7,836 nt of DNA. Source: CAZEHS01 sp964511875 (lineage in GTDB: Bacteria > Bacillota > Clostridia > Peptostreptococcales > Acidaminobacteraceae). Positions 1-6,078 of this stretch are shown here, one piece after another. The stretch spans positions 1 to 7,836 of the forward strand of contig CAZEHS010000117.1 in assembly GCA_964511875.1 (NCBI GenBank), in the 5' to 3' direction. The notes under the pieces were generated by a model. The model was not told the DNA's origin. It made no database searches and saw nothing but the letters and a program-made list of their open reading frames with translations. The position numbers and the translations under genes are program-made. The number at the start of each line of letters is the position of its first letter. The stretch's first letter is position 1.

Positions 1-246
1 TTGTTTATCCTCCGGATAGGGACCGCCCCGCTTCGTATAGTCACTGCCGTCGATGATGCCCTTGACCCCTTTCAGCGACTTGGCATCCGACACATCAATG
101 CTTACGATCCTCGCATGGGGATGAGGACTTCTAAGAACTGCAGCGTAAAGCATCCGAGGCAGCTTCATATCATCAACATATTTCAGAGAGCCGGTCACCT
201 TTTTAACACCGTCAACCCTTTTCACACTGGTTCCGACAAACTTCAT
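1..246 (-). CDS. Molybdenum hydroxylase, molybdopterin-binding (large) subunit, N-terminal fragment
   Basis: Only the first 82 codons are present; the frame is open to the window edge. The translation contains KRVDGVKKVTGSLKYVDDM (about residues 9-27) and LYAAVLRSPHPHARI (about 34-48), typical of the N-terminal a/b hammerhead domain of xanthine dehydrogenase / aldehyde oxidase large subunits. In that family the large subunit binds the Mo-pyranopterin cofactor and holds the hydroxylation site. The residues that would indicate the substrate lie outside the window, so xanthine, CO, nicotinate or another heterocycle cannot be distinguished. The ATG overlaps the TGA of the 2Fe-2S gene (ATGA), with an AAGGTG ribosome site 7 bases upstream, indicating translational coupling. 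Family assignment is secure; substrate is unknown. Confidence 0.88.
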   Translation of the reverse strand, partial: MKFVGTSVKRVDGVKKVTGSLKYVDDMKLPRMLYAAVLRSPHPHARIVSIDVSDAKSLKGVKGIIDGSDYTKRGGPYPEDKQ

Positions 247-728
247 AAACGAACACCTTCTTTCTTATTGGCATCCGCCACCGATTGAATTGCCTCGATT
301 ATTTTCTTGTACCCGGTGCACCGGCATAGATTTCCGCTGATTCCTTCACGGATTTCAGTCTCTGTGGGAGTAGGGTTTTTATCAAGGAGCACTTTGGCTG
401 TCATGATCATTCCCGGCGTACAGTATCCGCATTGCAGCGCCGCACTTTCAATGAAGGCTGTCTGAAGGGGATCCAGCTTTCGTCCGTCGGAGAGTCCCTC
501 TATGGTTCCAACAACAGATCCATCCACTTCAACCGCAAGAACAAGACAGGCATTCACAGCCTCTCCATCCAGTATGACAGTGCAGGCACCGCATTCTCCC
601 GCACCGCATCCTTCCTTCGCACCGGTAAGATCAAAATCCTCACGGAGCATGGTCAGGAGAGTACGGTTGGGTTCCGTGAAATGTTCTATGATTTCACCGT
701 TCAAGGTAAATTCAATGGGCATTTTCAT
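243..728 (-). CDS. Molybdenum hydroxylase, [2Fe-2S]-binding (small) subunit
   Basis: This 161-residue protein is full length for the CoxS/XdhC/HcrC-type iron-sulfur subunit, which passes electrons from the Mo site to FAD. All eight cluster cysteines are visible. The plant-type ferredoxin cluster is C41, C46, C49 and C61 in the GCGAGECGACTVILDG context. The second, helical [2Fe-2S] domain has C100 and C103 (QCGYCTPGM) and C135 and C137 (GNLCRCTGY). The ATG overlaps the stop of the FAD-subunit gene (ATGA), with AAGGAGGG about 7 bases upstream, and its own stop overlaps the start of the Mo subunit. The enzyme is therefore assembled from three tightly coupled genes. The FAD / Fe-S / Mo order matches coxMSL, though order alone does not make it a CO dehydrogenase. 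Nothing appears missing or damaged. Confidence 0.96.
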   Translation of the reverse strand: MKMPIEFTLNGEIIEHFTEPNRTLLTMLREDFDLTGAKEGCGAGECGACTVILDGEAVNACLVLAVEVDGSVVGTIEGLSDGRKLDPLQTAFIESAALQCGYCTPGMIMTAKVLLDKNPTPTETEIREGISGNLCRCTGYKKIIEAIQSVADANKKEGVRL

Positions 729-1576
729 TGCTGTCCCTCCTTCTCCATGATGGCCTGCAGACTCCGCTTCATCAATACCTGCACCATGCTGAGCCTGTAT
801 TCCCTGCTGCTCCGGTTATCGCCGATCGGCGATACTTCCGTTGCCGTTAAGGCTGCTGCTTCCTCTATCAATGCCGCTGTCAGCGGCGCACTATCCAGCA
901 GCGCTTCTGTCCGTGCTAATCTGATAGGAGTGGGTGCCACTGCACCATATGCAATGCGCCAGCCTTTGTCAGTTTTAAGAACTGTGGAACATACCGTGGA
1001 CAAGTCCACTTCCTTACGCCGCGACAGCTTCATGAAGACTCCCTGTCCCTTTTGAACCGGTGGGACGCGAATACCCCACACCAGCTCCCCGGGCTTAAGG
1101 CATGTTTTCCTCACATGGACGAAAAAGTCCCTGACCGGGATTTCTTTTTCCCCTTCAGGCCCGTATATCAGTATCACTGCATCCAAAGCCAGAAGCGGTG
1201 TGGCCGTATCTGCCAGTGGAGATGCATTACAGAGATTCCCCACGCATGTTGCGCGGTTTCTGACCTGCACGGACCCGACACTCAGAGCCCCACGACTGAG
1301 GTACGGATAATTGATCTGAACATCCTTATCTGTTCCTAAAATGTTGAGGTTCACACAGGCACCGATAAACAGTCCTTTTTCCTCATTGAAGGTGAGCTTG
1401 TTCAAGTCCGGTATATTTTTGATGTCAACAACGACAGCAGGCATCGTCAGTCTTTCACGCATCCGGATGATCAGATCCGTGCCGCCGTTCAATATATGGG
1501 CATCGGAGCCATATTCCACAAGGAAAACGCTTGCCTCACGGAGAGACTTCGGTCTTTTGTATTCAAATGCATTCAA
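725..1576 (-). CDS. Molybdenum hydroxylase, FAD-binding (medium) subunit
   Basis: With the TTG start chosen here the protein has 283 residues, normal for CoxM/XdhB-type FAD subunits, and begins MNAFEYKRPKSLREA, matching the family's usual opening (FEY-RP-SL-EA). The FAD-binding motifs are visible: NGGTDLI (about residues 30-36) in the first FAD lobe, and GSVQVRNRATCVGNLCNASPLAD (101-123, split as GSVQVRNRAT and CVGNLCNASPLAD). The familiar ATIGGN reads ATCVGN here, a small deviation. In the family this subunit takes electrons from the 2Fe-2S subunit and reduces the external acceptor. There is no inserted 4Fe-4S loop of the kind known in 4-hydroxybenzoyl-CoA reductase. The frame is open for 101 further codons upstream and an ATG lies at 1591-1589. 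GGAGG falls inside that ATG reading and sits 8 bases before the TTG, so TTG is preferred. The stop overlaps the next gene by ATGA. Confidence 0.92.
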   Translation of the reverse strand: MNAFEYKRPKSLREASVFLVEYGSDAHILNGGTDLIIRMRERLTMPAVVVDIKNIPDLNKLTFNEEKGLFIGACVNLNILGTDKDVQINYPYLSRGALSVGSVQVRNRATCVGNLCNASPLADTATPLLALDAVILIYGPEGEKEIPVRDFFVHVRKTCLKPGELVWGIRVPPVQKGQGVFMKLSRRKEVDLSTVCSTVLKTDKGWRIAYGAVAPTPIRLARTEALLDSAPLTAALIEEAAALTATEVSPIGDNRSSREYRLSMVQVLMKRSLQAIMEKEGQQ

Positions 1577-1584
1577 GTGCCACA

Positions 1585-1589
1585 CCTCC
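1585..1589 (-). promoter_or_regulatory. Ribosome binding site that decides the FAD-subunit TTG start
   Basis: On the minus strand the sequence reads ATGGAGGTGTGGCACTTG. GGAGG lies 8 bases before TTG (1576-1574), an optimal spacing. It lies only one base after the ATG at 1591-1589, so it cannot serve that ATG. The bases ahead of that ATG contain no comparable purine-rich site. Confidence 0.75.
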
Positions 1590-1637
1590 ATTGATATGCT
1601 TGTCCAATCGCAGTTAAGATAATTATTCAATACTTCA

Positions 1638-1665
1638 TAGGGAATTCCTTTAGTTCCTTTCCCTA
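1638..1665. repeat. Inverted repeat (7-base arms, 14-base loop) in the hydroxylase leader region
   Basis: TAGGGAA at 1638-1644 is exactly complementary to TTCCCTA at 1659-1665. It lies between the candidate minus-strand promoter and the FAD-subunit ribosome site. It could be an operator or an mRNA hairpin. No run of T follows the stem in the minus-strand direction, so it does not look like an intrinsic terminator. A chance occurrence is possible. Confidence 0.3.
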
Positions 1666-1676
1666 AATTTTCTGAA

Positions 1677-1685
1677 ATCTTACCA
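1677..1685 (-). promoter_or_regulatory. Candidate extended -10 for the molybdenum hydroxylase operon
   Basis: The minus strand reads TGGTAAGAT, an extended -10 (TG, one base, then four of six matches to TATAAT). GATACA lies 17 bases upstream and matches three of six -35 positions. This would start transcription near 1670, leaving a leader of about 95 bases that includes the inverted repeat at 1638-1665. It is a weak prediction from consensus reading only. Confidence 0.25.
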
Positions 1686-1814
1686 GTACCATTCAGCAAT
1701 GTATCACAACCCATATGCTGTACACACTCTGAATACTTGACTTCACTTGTATCCTCCGCCAAAAAGGTTGACGGTATCAATCCGCAAAATCTGCTCAAAC
1801 CAGGATGCGAAGGG

Positions 1815-1820
1815 TATAAT
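1815..1820 (+). promoter_or_regulatory. Probable -10 box for the VWA/AAA+ operon
   Basis: A perfect TATAAT lies 30 bases before the VWA start codon, which would give a leader of roughly 20 bases containing the AGGAGG site. The best-spaced -35 candidate (TGCTCA at 1792-1797, 17-base spacer) matches only three of six consensus positions. The promoter may therefore need an activator, or the -10 match may carry most of the activity. Confidence 0.55.
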
Positions 1821-1838
1821 GAAGGAAAGACACCGAAC

Positions 1839-1844
1839 AGGAGG
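1839..1844 (+). promoter_or_regulatory. Ribosome binding site of the VWA gene
   Basis: AGGAGG lies 5 bases before the ATG at 1850. This is a strong Shine-Dalgarno sequence and fixes the start of the VWA protein. Confidence 0.8.
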
Positions 1845-1849
1845 TCCGC

Positions 1850-3937
1850 ATGCCTGACATTGCCTGTATAGTCCGCCACAATCTGCTGGATGCCCGGTTC
1901 TACGAACAGCTGCTCTCTGAGAGCCGTCTGCTTCAGGGCTTGGAGGCCTCAATCCATCAGATTTCGCCCGGCAGCCTGTTTCTCCTCCCAGACCTTTATT
2001 ACCTTTTATATAAGAAAGTGCTGTATATCGAACAACCGGTCCCGTCCTCACTCCACGGACTGATAATTGAGGAATTTTCCCAGCAGAGCGGCCTGATGAA
2101 GCTGCGTACCAGAACAGCCGGAAGCCGTTCTGAAACCCATGTGGCATTGTGGGTCCTGACCCGTGATCTCCTGGAACGACTTCGCGGCGCATCATGGGTC
2201 AAGGAATGCACTGAGCTTCTAAGTGTAATGCAGGATAGCGCGCAGACCTTTGATTCAGGCCCCCGTGAAGGGCAGATTCCTGATAAGCCGGACTTCTCCC
2301 AGGATTTCTGGAAGGATATTCTCACTGAAAGATCATACGGTGCTTTGTCGTTGATCACATCATTCATGAAACAGGAAAATGACATCGCGGAACAGGTGGA
2401 CACACTGGAAGATCTGACAGATCAGATTTTACGATCAGCTGCCTCCACAGAGGGCAAAAGGGGCCCGCTTACCCGCAAAGCATTTGAAAAGTCTAAGGAG
2501 GCCGCCGCTGTCAGCGATAGCCCCCTTGATAGTTTTCTGGAAACGGCTGCCGAAGAAATGAAAAATGAGAAGGCAGATTCGCCGGATCACTCAGCCTCAA
2601 AGGACACATCTGATACAATACCCATCGGCAATAGCCTTAAACCTGCTCCGGCAACAGATTCGGTTTCAGTGAAGCTCAATGAAGTCGGAAACTCACTTAA
2701 AAAAGCATCTGATGAAGCAAGGCGCCGGCTGACGGGATTATCGCCGGGAACATGGCGCAGCCGGAATGAGCGGTTCCTGATTCCTCCACAGGAAGGACCG
2801 GATGTCCGCCGAATTTTAGCCACCGGAGCTCCTGACACCTCCAAAGCCCCTATTGCATCCGGCTTCGAGACTGATCAGACACTTTTCCCGACCACTGAGA
2901 ATACTGCTTTGAAATCACCTGCCGGAATACAGAAAACAAATCTGCCTTCAACTTCACTTCTTATGCAGAAGGATATCCTCCTGAAGAAAGTTCGAAAGCA
3001 TCTTGAAAACATCAGCGCAGCAACTCTTTTCGACCATGCCGTCACTAAGGTTGATCAATTGAATGAGCTCATGGCACATGTAGGTACGAAGCCTCAGGAG
3101 ATGGACACGTTGTCTTTCGACGACACGATCAGTCTCTACAAACGTACCATGGATCCCCAGATCGTACGATTCTTCAATAAGGTCGGTCAAAAACGAGAGA
3201 TTGCAAAACTGGCCCAGCACCGAAAAAAAGCCCGCCGCGATTTGCCAGTCGATAAGATTCGACCGGATGATGACCTTGACAGCATCATTGACGACGAGTT
3301 CACAGATTTGGCTATCGGAATCGATGCCTTCGAGAACAGCTTCATTGACCGGTTCCTTCATAAGAGTCTTCTGACCCGCGCTCGGATCACGCGAACGGCA
3401 CGTCACAAAGGCCCCATCATATTGTGCTATGACGGCAGCGGATCCATGGAAGGAGAGAAAATTCTCGAAACCAAGGCTCATATCCTTGCATTCATTGAAG
3501 TTGCCCGGAGACAGAAACGCCGTATGATAACCATTCAGTTCGCTTCCGCCTCTGAGCCGCTGTTTGTTCGGGAAATACACCCATCCAATATTCGCTTGCC
3601 TGATATCCTGGAACTGGTGGATACTTTCATAAGAGGCGGTACGGACTTTGAAAAACCCCTGAAGGAGGCCATCAAGTACCTGGAGACAGACCGCTTCCGA
3701 AACGGAGACATCCTGTTCATCACCGACGGCATCTGCGATATCTCAGAAACCTTCAAGCGCAGGTTCCTGGCCAGTAAAGCGGATAAGAAATTCCACCTTT
3801 ATGCTGTGATAATCCATGGAAACACCTATCAGGATTACGGCGACCTCAGCGACATCGCCGACGAGGTGCTTGAAATCCGCCAGCGGGACATGAGTGACTG
3901 GAACCAGGGAGTCAGTGAGAAGATATTTTCAATATAA
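1850..3937 (+). CDS. ViaA-like VWA-domain protein with a long disordered insertion
   Basis: This 695-residue protein has no signal peptide or membrane segment and is presumably cytoplasmic. Residues 1-200 are mostly helical and unrecognised. About 205-365 are rich in Ser, Thr, Asp, Glu, Lys and Pro and probably disordered, with a short internal repeat (IGNSLKPA from 259, VGNSLKKA from 279). About 430-520 match the ViaA-type helical region preceding the VWA fold, including the basic stretch near 446-463. The VWA domain starts near 520 (KGPIILCYDGSGSM). Its MIDAS metal-site residues are intact: D528, S530, S532, T598 (GGTDF) and D626 (ITDG). ViaA of E. coli is about 480 residues, so this one is some 200 longer. 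In the ViaA family the VWA protein partners a MoxR-type AAA+ ATPase, which is encoded 22 bases downstream. The client is unknown; the neighbouring molybdenum hydroxylase is a candidate. Confidence 0.88.
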   Translation: MPDIACIVRHNLLDARFYEQLLSESRLLQGLEASIHQISPGSLFLLPDLYYLLYKKVLYIEQPVPSSLHGLIIEEFSQQSGLMKLRTRTAGSRSETHVALWVLTRDLLERLRGASWVKECTELLSVMQDSAQTFDSGPREGQIPDKPDFSQDFWKDILTERSYGALSLITSFMKQENDIAEQVDTLEDLTDQILRSAASTEGKRGPLTRKAFEKSKEAAAVSDSPLDSFLETAAEEMKNEKADSPDHSASKDTSDTIPIGNSLKPAPATDSVSVKLNEVGNSLKKASDEARRRLTGLSPGTWRSRNERFLIPPQEGPDVRRILATGAPDTSKAPIASGFETDQTLFPTTENTALKSPAGIQKTNLPSTSLLMQKDILLKKVRKHLENISAATLFDHAVTKVDQLNELMAHVGTKPQEMDTLSFDDTISLYKRTMDPQIVRFFNKVGQKREIAKLAQHRKKARRDLPVDKIRPDDDLDSIIDDEFTDLAIGIDAFENSFIDRFLHKSLLTRARITRTARHKGPIILCYDGSGSMEGEKILETKAHILAFIEVARRQKRRMITIQFASASEPLFVREIHPSNIRLPDILELVDTFIRGGTDFEKPLKEAIKYLETDRFRNGDILFITDGICDISETFKRRFLASKADKKFHLYAVIIHGNTYQDYGDLSDIADEVLEIRQRDMSDWNQGVSEKIFSI

Positions 3938-3949
3938 ACCTACGATGTC

Positions 3950-3954
3950 GGAGG
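3950..3954 (+). promoter_or_regulatory. Ribosome binding site that decides the AAA+ ATPase start
   Basis: GGAGG lies 5 bases before the ATG at 3960. In-frame ATGs at 3894 and 3945 lie upstream. The first is inside the VWA gene, and the second would place this Shine-Dalgarno site inside its own coding sequence. ATG 3960 is therefore preferred. Confidence 0.7.
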
Positions 3955-3959
3955 CCTTT

Positions 3960-5171
3960 ATGACGCAACAGGAAATCATGAATCTAAGCTCCAAACTGAA
4001 GACCATGTACAGCTTCGTTACAACCAAGTATTACGAAGTTGAAGATTTCGCCCAGTGTATCCTGCTCTCCATGATCAGCCAAACCAACATGATCGCGCTC
4101 GGGCAGCCTGGCATCGCCAAGAGCGCTGTCCTCCGGGAATTTGTCAGCATGATTGACTTCAGCGGTGTTGAAGGAACTCCCTATTTTCATGTTCAAATGG
4201 GGGCCGATGTATCCCCTAACAATGTTCTTGGAGCGCCTGATATCGAATATTACAAGAACCATGGCATTATCCGCCGGTCCTGTGAAGGCTTTCTTCCGGA
4301 CGCTATTGTGGCATTCTGCTCTGAATTCTACCGAGTGAATGACCAGGTTGCCAATTCCGGTTTGTTGACCATCCTTAACGAGGGAGAATTCAAGAACGGT
4401 ACAGAATTAATGAAAACCCGTCTTCGCTTTTTTATGGCGGACACTAATTTTTTTCCCAAACAGGCAGATGACCTGGACGCTGAAGAATCAGACTTGCGGC
4501 TGCAAGCACTGCACGACCGTTTTCTTTCACGTGTCCTTGTAAAGCCGCTTTCAGATGACGAGAACAAGGTGAATATGATTCTAATGGATGATTCGGCAGT
4601 CCCAGGTCTTCACCTGACTTTATCCGATCTGATCACCCTGCAGGAAGCTGTTCAGCAGATTGAAATTCCAAGCCAGGTGGCACTCTACATGGTGCATATC
4701 GCAAACGAGCTGCAAAACCGTCACCGGATCTTCATCTCCCCCCGCCGCCTGAAGCTGAGCAGGGGCATGGTTCGTGCCCATGCCCTCTATAACGGGCGTA
4801 CCAAGTGCTCCGTGGAAGATCTGACAGGACTTCAATATGTATTCTGGCAAAAAGAAGAGGATATCAGAATAGTGAAAGATCTGATTTACGACACCATCGG
4901 AATCCCACGGGCAGATGCCAAGCGCTTTGAGACCATCCGACAGAGCATTTTGGATGAGCTATCCCGCAATATCGACAATCATCAGCTGCTGCCGGGATAT
5001 GATCCTGATCTTTATTATTCCCAATCCTTGAATGACCTTACCCGGCTTGGTGAACAGATTCTGGAGAAATATCATCCGGTTGCGGATTATGCGGTCATAC
5101 AGGAGGTATATGAAAACATACAGGAAAACCTCAGGGAGCTGACTGTAAAGAGGTTTATCGGCGAAGAGTGA
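3960..5171 (+). CDS. MoxR/RavA-type AAA+ ATPase with atypical Walker B
   Basis: With the ATG at 3960 the protein has 403 residues and follows the VWA gene by 22 bases, so the two are surely co-transcribed. Walker A is GQPGIAKS (48-55), the GIAKS form seen in RavA. The inserted segment FHVQMGADVSPNNVLGAPDI fits the MoxR-family loop. Sensor 1 is N163 (ADTNFFP), the likely arginine finger is R187 (HDRFLSR), and SPRRLKLSRGMVRAHAL (from about 260) is the sensor 2 / lid helix. Walker B reads IVAFCSEFYR: catalytic E122 is kept, but the Mg-coordinating Asp just before it is S121. RavA is about 500 residues, so the C-terminal part here is shorter and shows no obvious LARA-like domain. MoxR ATPases act with VWA partners as chaperones in enzyme maturation. 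The last 17 bases overlap the convergent exporter gene. Confidence 0.9.
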   Translation: MTQQEIMNLSSKLKTMYSFVTTKYYEVEDFAQCILLSMISQTNMIALGQPGIAKSAVLREFVSMIDFSGVEGTPYFHVQMGADVSPNNVLGAPDIEYYKNHGIIRRSCEGFLPDAIVAFCSEFYRVNDQVANSGLLTILNEGEFKNGTELMKTRLRFFMADTNFFPKQADDLDAEESDLRLQALHDRFLSRVLVKPLSDDENKVNMILMDDSAVPGLHLTLSDLITLQEAVQQIEIPSQVALYMVHIANELQNRHRIFISPRRLKLSRGMVRAHALYNGRTKCSVEDLTGLQYVFWQKEEDIRIVKDLIYDTIGIPRADAKRFETIRQSILDELSRNIDNHQLLPGYDPDLYYSQSLNDLTRLGEQILEKYHPVADYAVIQEVYENIQENLRELTVKRFIGEE

Positions 5172-6042
5172 AAGAAAGCCTACCCCCGAACACATTGATC
5201 CCCAGCCCTGCCATAACAAGCACCGCCCCGAGCATCTGCCAGATTGAAAGAGATTCACCCAGAATCAGCGATGAACTGCTCATTCCCACGATGGGCACCA
5301 GAAGGGCGAATGGCGATACCATAGCAGCCTGATATCGGGAAAGCAGGCGTCCCCACAGGCCATAACCGGCCAACGTTGCCCCGTAAGCAAGATATAACAG
5401 GGATGATCCGGTTGTCCAACTGAAGGCCTTCCATGTTGCCGCCCACGATGCAGGACCTTCGACCAGTAAGGATAGAAGTGCAAGGGGAAGGATTGCCACT
5501 GCACCGGACCAAATCACCAGGGCCAGCATCGAAAACGGCGGAACCCCTTGTGTGGCTTTGCGCGTAATAATGTTGCCCGTTGCCCAGCTTAGGGACGCGG
5601 CAATCACAAGCCAGAATCCCATACTTGTCATGCCGGTGTCCTGCTGCAGGCCGATAACGGCCATGCCGCAAGCTGCCAGTGCCAGTCCTGCAACGTGATT
5701 CCAGCGCCAATGCTCACCAAGAAAAACCACTGCTATAGCCAGAGTGAAGAACGCCTGGGATTGGAGTACCAACGAGGCCAGTCCTGCAGGCATCCCGAAT
5801 TTCATGCCCATGAACAGGAATGCGAACTGACCCACATTTATGGACAAGCCAAGAGCAATCAGCCACCGCCAAGGAACTGGGGGTTTTTTTACAAAAAAGA
5901 TTGCCGGTACGACTGCAGTAAGGAACCGTAATGCTCCCAGCAGCAGCGGCGGCGCATCTTCCAGCCCGACCTTAATGGCTATGAAGTTCAGTCCCCATAG
6001 GACGACTACAATCAAACCTATACCGATATCCTTGATTTTCAT
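5155..6042 (-). CDS. eamA: EamA-type DMT-family exporter (O-acetylserine/cysteine exporter-like)
   Basis: This 295-residue membrane protein has the two EamA repeats and about ten hydrophobic helices of the drug/metabolite transporter superfamily. It resembles E. coli EamA (YdeD, about 299 residues) closely from memory: VVLWGLNFIAIKVGL near the start, PAIFFVKKP, QFAFLF, the signature FGMPAGLASLVLQSQAFFT (about 82-100), WATGNI in the second half, SRYQAAMVSPFALLVPIVG (split SRYQAAMV and SPFALLVPIVG), and a GLGINVFG end. E. coli EamA exports O-acetylserine and cysteine; substrate conservation here is inferred. GGAG lies 7 bases before the ATG. It follows the lysine-methylase gene by 36 bases on the same strand, a likely shared transcript. 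Its end overlaps the AAA+ gene by 17 bases in antisense. Confidence 0.88.
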   Translation of the reverse strand: MKIKDIGIGLIVVVLWGLNFIAIKVGLEDAPPLLLGALRFLTAVVPAIFFVKKPPVPWRWLIALGLSINVGQFAFLFMGMKFGMPAGLASLVLQSQAFFTLAIAVVFLGEHWRWNHVAGLALAACGMAVIGLQQDTGMTSMGFWLVIAASLSWATGNIITRKATQGVPPFSMLALVIWSGAVAILPLALLSLLVEGPASWAATWKAFSWTTGSSLLYLAYGATLAGYGLWGRLLSRYQAAMVSPFALLVPIVGMSSSSLILGESLSIWQMLGAVLVMAGLGINVFGGRLSFTLRR

Positions 6043-6078
6043 GGCACGTCTCCGGTTTTCTATTACTTGAGAACCTTA

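Larger units (their letters stand above)
1577..1849. promoter_or_regulatory. Divergent intergenic control region between the molybdenum hydroxylase operon and the VWA/AAA+ operon
   Basis: This 273-base stretch separates two divergent operons. By hand count the part at 1591-1740 is about 35% GC (52 of 150), clearly more AT-rich than the flanking genes, as expected of a promoter region. It holds the plus-strand -10 box at 1815-1820, a weaker minus-strand promoter candidate near 1677, and an inverted repeat at 1638-1665. The minus-strand frame of the FAD subunit stays open across it, but its translation (for example KGIPYEVLNNYLNCDW) does not resemble the N-terminus of that family. I take it as non-coding. 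Confidence 0.7.

Noticed and set aside
432..1055. 207-codon plus-strand open frame across the Fe-S and FAD subunit genes
   Set aside because: It lies opposite well-conserved cluster and FAD motifs and its translation has no family resemblance; it is a shadow of those genes.
725..1576. Naming the operon coxMSL, xdh or hcr
   Set aside because: Subunit order fits coxMSL, but the Mo-subunit active-site sequence is outside the window and the FAD subunit has no diagnostic insertion, so the substrate cannot be chosen.
1768..1780. TTGACG at 1768-1773 as a -35 for the VWA promoter
   Set aside because: It is 41 bases from TATAAT at 1815, far outside a usable spacer, and nothing -10-like lies at 16-18 bases.
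1743..2195. 150-codon minus-strand frame running from inside the VWA gene into the intergenic region
   Set aside because: It is antisense to the VWA N-terminus and its translation is Arg/Gly-rich and protein-unlike, with no ribosome site noted.
2954..3580. 208-codon open frame on the minus strand inside the VWA gene
   Set aside because: It is antisense to the conserved ViaA-like core and VWA domain, has no ribosome site that stands out, and its translation matches nothing recognisable.
5100..5260. Intrinsic terminator between the convergent operons
   Set aside because: No GC-rich hairpin followed by a T run was found on either strand near the overlapping gene ends.
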